Part shown: positions 16,521 to 24,683 of the stretch, piece after piece | Layout of the letters: every line of letters starts with the position of its first letter | Numbering within the stretch: the stretch's first letter is position 1 | NCBI GenBank assembly: GCA_030452275.1 | Contig: JAKDMR010000004.1 | Span: 1-29,757, forward strand | Direction: 5' to 3' | Origin: Candidatus Nitrosocosmicus sp. | GTDB taxonomy: Archaea > Thermoproteota > Nitrososphaeria > Nitrososphaerales > Nitrososphaeraceae | Length of the DNA: 29,757 bases | The notes under the pieces: model-generated | Seen by the model: the letters and a program-made list of their open reading frames with translations, nothing else | What the model was told of the DNA's origin: nothing | Database searches by the model: none | Program-made: the position numbers and the translations under genes

Positions 16521-17306
16521 TTGAGTAAATTGGAATTGAAAAATATAACTAAATCCTTTTCAGTGAATTCATCTTCAGGTGAAAGGAGAAAGGTTTTAGC
16601 TATAGATAATGTAAATTTGTCAATTGAAGAGGGGCAATTTGTATGTTTTGTGGGTCCATCTGGTTGTGGTAAGTCTAGTCTACTTAACATTATTGCAGGT
16701 TTAGATAAGCCATCTGATGGAGAATTAGTTCTTAACGGACAATCTGTGCTTGGAACTGGCCCAGATCGCATTGTGGTATTTCAAGAGAATGCTTTGTTCC
16801 CATGGCTAACTGTTATTGACAATGTTGAATTTGGATTAAAAATGGTTGGGGTTGAAAAAGAAAAACGAAACAAAATTGCATTGCATTACCTTGAAATGAT
16901 GGATTTGAGCAAATTCTCTAAATCCTATACATATCAGCTCTCGGGCGGGATGAAACAGAGGGTGGCAATTGCACGTGCTTTAGTAATGGACCCAGACATA
17001 CTGCTGATGGACGAACCCTTTGCTGCACTCGACTCACAAACTCGTGATCTACTATTAGTTGAACTTCAATTGATTTGGGCCAAAACCAGAAAGACAATAA
17101 TATTTGTAACTCATAATATATCTGAGTCAATATGCCTCGGTGACAGGGTTGTGGTATTCACAAAGAGACCAGCTCGTGTTAAGAAGGAGATTCAAATTGA
17201 TTATAGGAGACCAAGACTAACAGAAGATTCTAATTTATTTGAGTATAATAGGCTAGTCCTTGATGAATTAAAGAGTGAAATAACCCAACACAAAAAAACA
17301 GTCTAA
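16521..17306 (+). CDS. ABC transporter ATP-binding protein, NitT/TauT (SsuB) type
   Basis: 261 residues of the cytoplasmic ATPase of an importer. Walker A GPSGCGKSS is at 45-53, the Q-loop at FQENALFPW near 88-95, the signature LSGGMKQR at 140-147, Walker B LLMDEP at 161-166 and the switch His in VTHN. The ALFPWLTVIDNVEFGL segment is typical of nitrate/sulfonate/taurine-type ATPases. No permease or substrate-binding gene is adjacent, so its partners must lie elsewhere. Start is TTG at 16521, 28 bases after a TATA element. Substrate cannot be told from the ATPase. Confidence 0.92.
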   Translation: MSKLELKNITKSFSVNSSSGERRKVLAIDNVNLSIEEGQFVCFVGPSGCGKSSLLNIIAGLDKPSDGELVLNGQSVLGTGPDRIVVFQENALFPWLTVIDNVEFGLKMVGVEKEKRNKIALHYLEMMDLSKFSKSYTYQLSGGMKQRVAIARALVMDPDILLMDEPFAALDSQTRDLLLVELQLIWAKTRKTIIFVTHNISESICLGDRVVVFTKRPARVKKEIQIDYRRPRLTEDSNLFEYNRLVLDELKSEITQHKKTV

Positions 17307-17320
17307 TAGACTTTGCAGTC

Positions 17321-18094
17321 CTAAACTATTTTCTTCAAAACTTCGATCCCTTCATCAAAACTATTGGGTGAGGTAATCAGAATATGATCAGTTTCTTTAT
17401 GAACTTCTCTTAAAAATTCTAGGAAATCATCTTGATATTTACTCCAATCCAAACCTATTATAGATGCGGCCCTTTCATTCTTTACCGAAGGTACCATAAT
17501 GCAAGGGATAAGTTCGATATGATTGGGTTCTATTAGATCTTTCAAATCTCTGATCTCATTGATTGAATTTATTGATTGTGTAATAAATCTGTGGGGTTTT
17601 GAATTTACTTTTTTATTAAATACTCTATGATTTGAAATCTTATTTGGTATAGATAAATCAAGATCTATTAGTTTGTCAAATCCCATAGAAGTTAAAAGCT
17701 TGACTACATCCGTGGGAGTTGAAAGCGAGGTTGTTTTATCCGATTCTTCAAACGCAGGTTTATCACCATGAATAAATAAAATCGAACCAATTTTTAAGAT
17801 TACAGCATCCGTTACCATTTGGATTATAGAGTTCATGTTTCTATCTCTAGTCCTCACGCTACAACTTATGTTCAAGTTTATGTTTGTTAGACTATTCATT
17901 ATTATTTGGGCTGCATGAATACTTGAAAATCTGGGCATACCTAGTACAGAATCAGTTATATGGATGTGTTTTGTGAAATTAGAAATAATTTTTGCCCTGT
18001 TTAGGAATTTGTTCAGTTCCTGATTCAAAAGTGTAATATTTATTCTATTACTATTCAATATTTTTGGAGGATTTAATTCATAAATTGGATTCAT
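17321..18094 (-). CDS. MetF-like methylenetetrahydrofolate reductase family protein
   Basis: 257 residues with the N-terminal block IYELNPPK typical of the FAD-dependent MTHFR superfamily. A HITDSVLGMPRFSS segment follows near 47-60, then ISCSVRTRDRN near 77-87 and ILFIHGDKP near 107-115, matching the barrel order of MetF. The C-terminal half is shorter than in bacterial MetF (about 290). It would reduce methylene-tetrahydro(methano)pterin or folate to the methyl form for methionine synthesis, but cofactor and direction are unclear. It starts 76 bases from the divergent Nudix gene and its 3' end faces the ABC ATPase. Confidence 0.68.
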   Translation of the reverse strand: MNPIYELNPPKILNSNRINITLLNQELNKFLNRAKIISNFTKHIHITDSVLGMPRFSSIHAAQIIMNSLTNINLNISCSVRTRDRNMNSIIQMVTDAVILKIGSILFIHGDKPAFEESDKTTSLSTPTDVVKLLTSMGFDKLIDLDLSIPNKISNHRVFNKKVNSKPHRFITQSINSINEIRDLKDLIEPNHIELIPCIMVPSVKNERAASIIGLDWSKYQDDFLEFLREVHKETDHILITSPNSFDEGIEVLKKIV

Positions 18095-18142
18095 TTTATA
18101 GTTTAGGTAAAAGAGGATGATTACAGTAAAAAAGGTTTTTTA

Positions 18143-18157
18143 GATAATATTATTATC
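18143..18157. promoter_or_regulatory. Promoter dyad for the Nudix gene
   Basis: GATAAT-ATT-ATTATC is a perfect 6-bp dyad centred 21 bases before the TTG at 18171. It coincides with the likely TATA box, so it may only be AT-rich promoter sequence. Confidence 0.35.
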
Positions 18158-18170
18158 ATAGCTCATAGTT

Positions 18171-18761
18171 TTGATTTCTGAAAAAGAATTCATTGAACTT
18201 GTCCTTGAGAAAAGCAACACCGTAGTTGATTTTAAAAATATTGATTTAAGAGGAGGGGTAAACTTCGACACGCAACTATCTGGCGTGCTTGTCATAATTC
18301 ATTTTAATCATGAAAATTCTCCAACTGTCATATTTACCAAACGAAGTTCAAATCTAAGGAATCATGCAGGGGAAATTTCCTTCCCAGGAGGTAGAGTTTC
18401 TGACCAAGATCTTTCTATTATAGAAACCGCAATCAGAGAGACTTATGAAGAAATCGGGCTCTCGATTCAAAAAGAGGAAATCATTGGATCTCTTGCTCCC
18501 ACAAATACCTATACAACAAAAATCCTCATTTATCCGTTTATTGTGATACTAGGTAAATTATCAATTCCCTTCGAACCTAACGAAGAAGTAGAAAAAGTCA
18601 TTGAAATACCAATTGAGATTTTACGTGATCGAATAACTATCGATGAGGAACACTCAAGTAGCGACAATCAGATGTTTAAATTAAATGTGGATGACTATTT
18701 AATCTGGGGGGCAACTGCCAGAATATTAAAAAATTTATTGGACTTGGTTTATCCTCTATAG
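18171..18761 (+). CDS. Nudix hydrolase, CoA-diphosphatase type
   Basis: 196 residues. FTKRSSNLRNHAGEISFPGG (55-74) matches the NuCoA motif that marks CoA diphosphatases, which split CoA into 4'-phosphopantetheine and adenosine 3',5'-bisphosphate. The Nudix box follows with TAIRETYEEIGL at about 86-97 supplying the metal-binding glutamates. Length is typical. Start is TTG, with promoter sequence about 14-28 bases upstream, so the mRNA is probably leaderless. It is monocistronic and divergent from the MetF-like gene. Substrate is inferred from the motif only. Confidence 0.88.
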   Translation: MISEKEFIELVLEKSNTVVDFKNIDLRGGVNFDTQLSGVLVIIHFNHENSPTVIFTKRSSNLRNHAGEISFPGGRVSDQDLSIIETAIRETYEEIGLSIQKEEIIGSLAPTNTYTTKILIYPFIVILGKLSIPFEPNEEVEKVIEIPIEILRDRITIDEEHSSSDNQMFKLNVDDYLIWGATARILKNLLDLVYPL

Positions 18762-18782
18762 GAAATTCATGTTGGGTCGATC

Positions 18783-19823
18783 TTAGTCATATCCAATGTC
18801 AGTTAATATATTAATGAATTTATCGCTAAATTCTTTTGTTGACAACTTGCCGCCTATGTCAATCGTTTTAATATTCTTGCTGAACAAATCATCAACTGCT
18901 TTCTCTATTTTGATTGATTGAGCCGTCAGGTAACTATCCTGGTATTTCTCACCTAGCCAGTCAAACATCATCTTGAGTGCAAGTATAAATGATGTAGGGT
19001 TGGCCACATTCTTTCCTGCTATATCAAAAGCAGCACCATGCACCGGTTCGAACATTCCAAAGTCTTTTCCAATATTTGCAGCAGGAGCTAATCCAATGCT
19101 ACCAGTAATTTGCGCAGCTTCATCTGAAATGATATCTCCAAATAGATTGGTGGTTAAAATAGTGTCAAATCGATTTGGATTTCTAATTAATTCCATAGCA
19201 CACGCATCAACGTACATTTGCTCAAATTCAATATTGGGATATTCTTTGGCAACCTCTTTTGAAACATCAATAAAAAGTCTATCACTTAGTCTTAGTACAT
19301 TTGATTTGTGAACAATAGTTACTTTCTTTCCCTCTCTTGAATTTGCGATCTTAAACGCATGCTCTGCAATACGTCTGGATGCCGCCCTGCTAATCTTCCT
19401 TAGGGATATTACAGTGTCGTCGTCAGAATAAAATTCCCAACCCAAGTACAAATCCTCTGTATTCTCTCTGACAGTAATTAGGTCAACATTGTTTGATATA
19501 GATGGAATATTAGGGTAGTTTTTGGATGGTCTTATATTTGCATATAAATCAAAATATCTTCTCAATACTAGGACAACGTCCGCAGCTGATTCTCCCACAG
19601 GAGATTTTAGACATGCTTGAGAGTTTTTAATCTTTTCAAAGGTATCATCTGGGAGTGGATTGTTATACTTTGATTTAGCGTTATCACCTGCTTCTACTCT
19701 TGAAATATTGAATTTTATCGATGTTGATTTGTCATGTATATTTGTTAAAACGCTGTATACAGATTCTGACAACTCAGGACCAATACCATCGCCCTCTAGA
19801 AGGGATATATCATAAATAGTCAT
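18783..19823 (-). CDS. leuB: 3-isopropylmalate dehydrogenase (isocitrate/isopropylmalate family)
   Basis: 346 residues of the metal- and NAD(P)-dependent beta-decarboxylating dehydrogenases. LLEGDGIGPEL is at the N-terminus, LRRYFDLYANIRP near 87-99, TVRENTEDLYLG near 117-128, and a metal-binding NLFGDIISDEAAQ near 227-239. The position 29 bases after leuA at the end of the ilv-leu operon argues for isopropylmalate as substrate. The DLYANIRP block also occurs in isocitrate and homoisocitrate enzymes, so promiscuity or another specificity cannot be ruled out. It is the last gene of the operon and faces the Nudix gene convergently. Confidence 0.85.
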   Translation of the reverse strand: MTIYDISLLEGDGIGPELSESVYSVLTNIHDKSTSIKFNISRVEAGDNAKSKYNNPLPDDTFEKIKNSQACLKSPVGESAADVVLVLRRYFDLYANIRPSKNYPNIPSISNNVDLITVRENTEDLYLGWEFYSDDDTVISLRKISRAASRRIAEHAFKIANSREGKKVTIVHKSNVLRLSDRLFIDVSKEVAKEYPNIEFEQMYVDACAMELIRNPNRFDTILTTNLFGDIISDEAAQITGSIGLAPAANIGKDFGMFEPVHGAAFDIAGKNVANPTSFILALKMMFDWLGEKYQDSYLTAQSIKIEKAVDDLFSKNIKTIDIGGKLSTKEFSDKFINILTDIGYD

Positions 19824-19852
19824 TCATATGTCTCTCCTGATCAAGAATGTAG

Positions 19853-21382
19853 TTATTTGCTAGGCCCTCCAGTCTGAATCATTTTTTTTAACATTGTTTT
19901 ATTTATAGCATCGATCATCGCCTGAACAGATGCAACTACAATATCTTCTCCTGATTTCCTAGATGAAATAATGTTTCCTTCCTTATCCTCTACTTTGATG
20001 GATACCTCGGCTAATGCATCCGAGCCCCCAGTAATTGAATCAAGCTTATATTCTCTTATTTTGATATTTGCAATACCATGGGCAATAGTTTGTATGGCCT
20101 TTAATGCTGAATCAACTGGTCCAACACCTGTCTCTGAAGCGATGAAATCCTTGCCATGAATATTAAGTTTGACCACTGCGGTTGGAATAATATGAAGTCC
20201 AGTAACTATATGAAAATCATTAAGTTTAAAATTCTCATCGAATTTCGTGTTCTTTAAGACTTCTGATGCAATGGATAACAAATCAGAGGTAGTTATAGAT
20301 TTTCCACCATCTGCTATCGATTTCTGTTTTTCTACAATTTCTTTAAGTTGCAAATCCGAAGCTGTAATTCCAAACTCATCGAGGATTGCTTTGATACCAT
20401 GTGCACCAGCATGTTTACCTGCCTGCATCCATCTCTTTCTACCTACTAATTCAGGGCTGATGGGCTCATAGGTCAAAGGATTATTGATAATTCCATGTGT
20501 ATGTATGCCTGATTCATGCCCAAAAGCATTCTCCCCTATTATGGCCTTATTGGGTTGGACTATGATTCCCATAGCACTAGAGACAAACTTTGATACATCG
20601 TACAATTGTTCGGTTTTAATGTTATGAGGTATTTGATAAAGGCACTGACATGCCATTACTAATTCTTCTAATGCCGCATTGCCTGCTCTCTCACCTAATC
20701 CATTTATAGTAACATGAGCACAAGCCGCACCTGCTTGAAATCCGGCTATGGAATTTGCAACAGCCAATCCAAAATCATTGTGACAATGTACACTAACAGG
20801 TAATCCGGTTACCTCTGCTACGCCTGATACCAATTTTGAAATATATTGCGGAGTCGAATAGCCAACTGTGTCGGGAATGTCGATCCTATCGGCGCCAGCC
20901 TCAGCAACTGATCTAAATATTTTGTTTAAGAATTGTATCTCAGATCTAGTAGCATCTTCGGCGGAAAATTCTACAACCAATCCATGTTTTTTTGCATATT
21001 CTACTGCGTAAATGGCCCTTTCCAACACTTGCTCCCTTGTCATCTTTAATTTATACTGTAAATGTATATCAGATGTTGCAATGAATGTATGAATATATTT
21101 TAAATCACTTTTGAGTGCGACGTCAATATCGTTTTGTGTCGTACGCGCTAAACCACAGACTTCGGCTTTCAATCCTTGTTTCATTATTTTTTTTATAGCT
21201 TCTACTTCTCCTGGCGAGACTACGGGAAATCCCGCTTCAATTGCATCTACTCCCAATTCGTCCAGCTTAACTGCTATTTCTAATTTCTGATCCGGAGAAA
21301 CAGTTACTCCCGGGGTCTGCTCACCATCCCTCAAGGTTGTATCAAAAATTCTGATTTTCTTTTTGTTCTCAGAGGTCATCAT
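19853..21382 (-). CDS. leuA: 2-isopropylmalate synthase
   Basis: 509 residues. The HMGL-like TIM barrel starts with FDTTLRDGEQTPG (13-25) and has the metal ligands of HCHND near 200. A linker with NAFGHESGIHTHG follows. A C-terminal LeuA dimer/regulatory domain spans about 395-500 (GVGPVDSALKAI, SITGGSDALAEV). The full regulatory domain makes leucine feedback plausible. It condenses acetyl-CoA with 2-oxoisovalerate. A citramalate synthase role is possible because the families are close. It overlaps the end of ilvN by 14 bases, indicating coupled translation. Confidence 0.92.
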   Translation of the reverse strand: MMTSENKKKIRIFDTTLRDGEQTPGVTVSPDQKLEIAVKLDELGVDAIEAGFPVVSPGEVEAIKKIMKQGLKAEVCGLARTTQNDIDVALKSDLKYIHTFIATSDIHLQYKLKMTREQVLERAIYAVEYAKKHGLVVEFSAEDATRSEIQFLNKIFRSVAEAGADRIDIPDTVGYSTPQYISKLVSGVAEVTGLPVSVHCHNDFGLAVANSIAGFQAGAACAHVTINGLGERAGNAALEELVMACQCLYQIPHNIKTEQLYDVSKFVSSAMGIIVQPNKAIIGENAFGHESGIHTHGIINNPLTYEPISPELVGRKRWMQAGKHAGAHGIKAILDEFGITASDLQLKEIVEKQKSIADGGKSITTSDLLSIASEVLKNTKFDENFKLNDFHIVTGLHIIPTAVVKLNIHGKDFIASETGVGPVDSALKAIQTIAHGIANIKIREYKLDSITGGSDALAEVSIKVEDKEGNIISSRKSGEDIVVASVQAMIDAINKTMLKKMIQTGGPSK

Positions 21383-21908
21383 TTACAGCTCCTCTAGGCA
21401 ATGCAGAAACACCAGTTCTGGCTACTTGGATTATACCATAACTTGAAACAAGATTCTTGAATGCATCAATCTTGTCTGGAGTCCCGATTATTTCTACAGT
21501 AATAGTTTCGTTACTAATGTCCATTATGTTACCTCTGTATATAGTAGCAAAATTTGCAATTTCTATCCTGGTAGTGGGATCTTTGGCGTTCATCTTTATC
21601 AATGCCAACTCTCTATAAACAGCGTTCTCCTTGTTTAGTACATTGATTTGAATTACATCAATCAATTTTTGTAATTGCTTTACTAGTTGCTCTAGTGTTT
21701 TAACATCCGATACTGTGGTAATAGTCATCCGCGATAAGTCAGGTTTTTCGGTTATTCCTACAGTAATACTTTCGATATTGAAATTCCGGGACCTAAATAG
21801 ATTGGTAATTCTAAAAAGGACTCCGGGTTTATTTTCGACAATGACTGACAGAATATACATCTTGTTTTCATTGTCATCATCAAAAATACTGATCTTATTT
21901 TTTTGCAT
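21369..21908 (-). CDS. ilvN: Acetolactate synthase, small regulatory subunit
   Basis: 179 residues. An N-terminal ACT domain, about 17-90, begins YILSVIVENKPGVLFRITNLF, the valine-sensing fold. A second ALS small-subunit domain follows (about 95-170) with DISNETITVEIIGTPDKIDAF. It binds and activates the catalytic subunit and confers feedback inhibition. The gene starts 6 bases after ilvB and overlaps leuA by 14 bases, so stoichiometric coupled expression is likely. ilvH is an equivalent name. Confidence 0.93.
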   Translation of the reverse strand: MQKNKISIFDDDNENKMYILSVIVENKPGVLFRITNLFRSRNFNIESITVGITEKPDLSRMTITTVSDVKTLEQLVKQLQKLIDVIQINVLNKENAVYRELALIKMNAKDPTTRIEIANFATIYRGNIMDISNETITVEIIGTPDKIDAFKNLVSSYGIIQVARTGVSALPRGAVNDDL

Positions 21909-21914
21909 ACTTTA

Positions 21915-23606
21915 TCATGCTCCAATAATCATGTCTTTAAGGCCAGTTCCTGGAGCCACAAACGGGTATACATCTTCATCCGGATCTATTGGTATGTCGA
22001 TTACGGTAGCGATGTCTGATTTAATGGCAACTTTAAGCGACTTTTCTAATTCATCCATTGAACCCACTCTATGTGCTTGGGCACCATATGATTCCGCCAA
22101 CTTGCAATAGTCAGGACAATTCTTTTGGTGCACACCACTATATCTCCTATTATAAAAAGTTCTCTGCCACTGGGCAACCATCCCTAACATTTGATTATTA
22201 AGTAAGAATACAATGACTGGCAATTTTTCTAAGACAGAAACTGCAAGTGAATTTTCTGTCATGCTAAATGATCCATCCCCCGCAATATCCACTACGGGTA
22301 TATCATTTCTCGCTGCCTTAGCTCCTATGGAGGCTGGAAATCCAAATCCCATTGTCCCTAAACCGGTAGAGCTGAAAAATGTCCCAGGAGAAATAACATC
22401 AAAGTGTAATGAAGCCCACATTTGACATTGTCCAACCTCCGTGGTTACTATTCCATCTGCAGGCAAAATTTCGCGCAACTTCTTTAAGGCTTTCTTGGCT
22501 GTAATTTCTCGAGAATAATCCTTGATACTATCTTCATAATAATTTACTAACTCCCTTTTCCTTCCTAACCATAATTTGGAAATTTCTTCGTTGGTTCTTA
22601 AATTCTTTGGGATAAGCTTTATGAGACTCCTTAAAGATGATTTAACGTCTCCAATTACTGCAGCATTCACGGATTTGTTTTTCCCAATTTCAGCCGGATC
22701 GACATCAAAATGTATTACGTTAATATCCTTACCGAATTCATCAAATCTTCCCACAGTCCGGTCCGAAAACCTAGCTCCTATTGCAAGAATACAATCTGCT
22801 TCTTGTACCATCTTATTAGCTTCTGCATGGCCATGCATACCTATAGGACCAAGTGCCAACGGGTGATTCTCAGGAAATGCCCCCTTACCCTTGAAAGTAG
22901 TTACCACGGGTATTGAGAGTAACTCTGCTAATGCCTGTAATTCAGAGAAGGCGCCAGAAAGGATTACACCTCCGCCTGCCATAATCATGGGCTTTTCGGC
23001 CTTAAGTATCATTTCACAGGCCTTGTTTATTTCTGATAAATCTGCATCAACTATAGGATTATAACCTCTTACCTTGATATATTCAGGAAATTCCATCTTC
23101 GTAACTTGTTGCTGCACGTCTTTAGGTATGTCTATTAATACTGGACCAGGTCTGCCACTTTCTGCAATATAAAATGATTTTTTAACCATTTCAGGTATTT
23201 CGCTTGCGACTCTTGGTTGAAATGCATATTTTGTAACTGGGTTAGTAACACCAATAATGTCTGTTTCCTGGAACGCATCTTTACCGATCATAGGTAAAGC
23301 AACTTGGCCAGTCACTGCTATAATCGGAGATGAATCTGCATAAGCTGTAGCTATGCCAGTAACAAGATTTGTGGCACCGGGACCCGAAGTTGCAAAACAT
23401 ACCCCTGCCTTCCTCTTAATCCGAGCATAACCGTCAGCCATATGTGCAGCAGATTGCTCATGTCGGACCAAAATATGTCTAATTTTAGAATCTACCAAAG
23501 CATCGTATATTGGTAGATTTGCTCCACCTGGGAGGCCAAATATGTAATCTACCTTTTCTTTTTCTAACGCTGCCATTAAGGCTGCGGCACCAGACATTTC
23601 ACTCAT
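21915..23606 (-). CDS. ilvB: Acetolactate synthase, large catalytic subunit
   Basis: 563 residues of the ThDP-dependent enzyme that makes 2-acetolactate or 2-aceto-2-hydroxybutyrate, the first common step to valine, leucine and isoleucine. GLPGG is at 24-28 and the ThDP-activating Glu50 in VRHEQSAAHMADGYAR. The central FAD-type domain and the C-terminal ThDP motif GDGS (443-446) to NN (470-471) are complete. An AGGAG lies 11 bases before the ATG and a TATA element further upstream. It heads the ilvB-ilvN-leuA-leuB operon; ilvC, ilvD and leuCD are absent here. Confidence 0.95.
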   Translation of the reverse strand: MSEMSGAAALMAALEKEKVDYIFGLPGGANLPIYDALVDSKIRHILVRHEQSAAHMADGYARIKRKAGVCFATSGPGATNLVTGIATAYADSSPIIAVTGQVALPMIGKDAFQETDIIGVTNPVTKYAFQPRVASEIPEMVKKSFYIAESGRPGPVLIDIPKDVQQQVTKMEFPEYIKVRGYNPIVDADLSEINKACEMILKAEKPMIMAGGGVILSGAFSELQALAELLSIPVVTTFKGKGAFPENHPLALGPIGMHGHAEANKMVQEADCILAIGARFSDRTVGRFDEFGKDINVIHFDVDPAEIGKNKSVNAAVIGDVKSSLRSLIKLIPKNLRTNEEISKLWLGRKRELVNYYEDSIKDYSREITAKKALKKLREILPADGIVTTEVGQCQMWASLHFDVISPGTFFSSTGLGTMGFGFPASIGAKAARNDIPVVDIAGDGSFSMTENSLAVSVLEKLPVIVFLLNNQMLGMVAQWQRTFYNRRYSGVHQKNCPDYCKLAESYGAQAHRVGSMDELEKSLKVAIKSDIATVIDIPIDPDEDVYPFVAPGTGLKDMIIGA

Positions 23607-23617
23607 GATTGATACAA

Positions 23618-23646
23618 CTCCTATTGATAAAATCTAAAATTATAAT
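23618..23646 (-). promoter_or_regulatory. Promoter and ribosome-binding site of the ilv-leu operon
   Basis: On the minus strand a TATA-like ATTATAATTTT (about 23636-23646) lies 30-40 bases before the ATG, and AGGAG (23618-23622) lies 11 bases before it. This is one of the few genes here with a clear Shine-Dalgarno sequence. Confidence 0.45.
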
Positions 23647-23738
23647 AGTAAAAAACCTTTAACAAATAATATTTTTCTATTTGCCATATCACAATTTATT
23701 GTTTTAATTGATCCCATTCATTATTTATAAACAAAGTT

Positions 23739-23750
23739 AATTTATAAATT
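23739..23750. repeat. 12-bp palindrome upstream of ilvB
   Basis: AATTTATAAATT is a perfect palindrome flanked by an ACAAA on the left and TTTTGTT on the right that extend the dyad imperfectly. It lies in the 195-base gap between the LsrF-like gene and ilvB. It could be a regulator site or the terminator of the upstream gene. Confidence 0.3.
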
Positions 23751-23801
23751 TTGTTAGGATCAAATGACTTATCCTTTATTACTTGTCGTGGATTTAAAGC
23801 A

Positions 23802-24632
23802 CTAAATCGACACTGTTTTGTCCCTAGATTTCTCCCTATTCGCCTCTGTAATTGTAGTTGTGCTGTTATATTGATTATATGCCTCCTTTACTGTAGAATT
23901 TTCATGTACAATAGCCCTTACCGCCTTTATCATCGCGACCGGATTAGCCGATTGCCAAATATTTCTACCCATATCTACCCCAGAGGCCCCGTCTTTGAGT
24001 GCATCAAAGGTCAATTGGAGTGCATCCTTCTCTGCCAACTTTTTCCCGCCTGCGATAATTACAGGGACAGGACACCCTTCAACAACGCTACCAAAATCGG
24101 GGCAATGATAAGTTTTAACCACATGGGCACCAAGTTCGGCTGAAATCCGACATGCTAAACCTAAATAACGAGAATCTCTTGTCATCTCTTTACCGACTGC
24201 TGTGACTGCCAAAACCGGTATCCCATATTTTTCACCTTCATTAACCAATCTTGAGAGATTTTTTAGAGTTTGAAATTCATATTTACTGCCAACAAAAATA
24301 GATAATGCGAGACATGATGCATTTAGCTTAATTGCCTCTTCTATAGAAGTAACTATAGTTTCTTTTGAGAGGTCTTCTCCAATAATACTTGAACCTCCTG
24401 ATACTCTCAATACAATCGGAGTGTTACTTTCAGGAATTACAGATGTTCTCAGAACACCACGTGTGAGCATTAATGAATCTGCATAATTTAATAATGGACC
24501 AATGGTTTCTCTCGGATTTTCTAGTCTCTCGGTGGGGCCTAAAAAATAGCCATGATCTACAGCTAGCATCACACAATGACTATTTTCGGGTTTTATTATT
24601 TTAGATAATCTGTTTTTCATTCCCCAATCCAT
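23802..24632 (-). CDS. LsrF-like class I aldolase/thiolase
   Basis: 276 residues of the DeoC/FbaB class I aldolase superfamily. It follows the E. coli LsrF pattern closely: MDWGMKNRLSKII at the start, AVDHGYFLGPT (24-34), MLTRGVLR (55-62), Schiff-base candidate Lys173 in HVVKTYH, AGGKKL (194-199) and GASGVDMGRNIWQS (215-228). LsrF transfers acetyl from a phosphorylated pentanedione derived from autoinducer-2, a pathway not expected in this archaeon. The real substrate is therefore unknown; fructose-bisphosphate-type aldolase or archaeal aromatic precursor synthase are alternatives. It follows the MDR dehydrogenase by 51 bases, with a possible own TATA box in the gap. Confidence 0.8.
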   Translation of the reverse strand: MDWGMKNRLSKIIKPENSHCVMLAVDHGYFLGPTERLENPRETIGPLLNYADSLMLTRGVLRTSVIPESNTPIVLRVSGGSSIIGEDLSKETIVTSIEEAIKLNASCLALSIFVGSKYEFQTLKNLSRLVNEGEKYGIPVLAVTAVGKEMTRDSRYLGLACRISAELGAHVVKTYHCPDFGSVVEGCPVPVIIAGGKKLAEKDALQLTFDALKDGASGVDMGRNIWQSANPVAMIKAVRAIVHENSTVKEAYNQYNSTTTITEANREKSRDKTVSI

Positions 24633-24683
24633 TTTGAATACTGTTTGTAATTTATTGAAATGCTATAAAAATATTGATAAAGA

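Noticed and set aside
21715..22110. 131-residue frame opposite ilvN and ilvB
   Set aside because: Antisense shadow across two conserved genes with no family signal.
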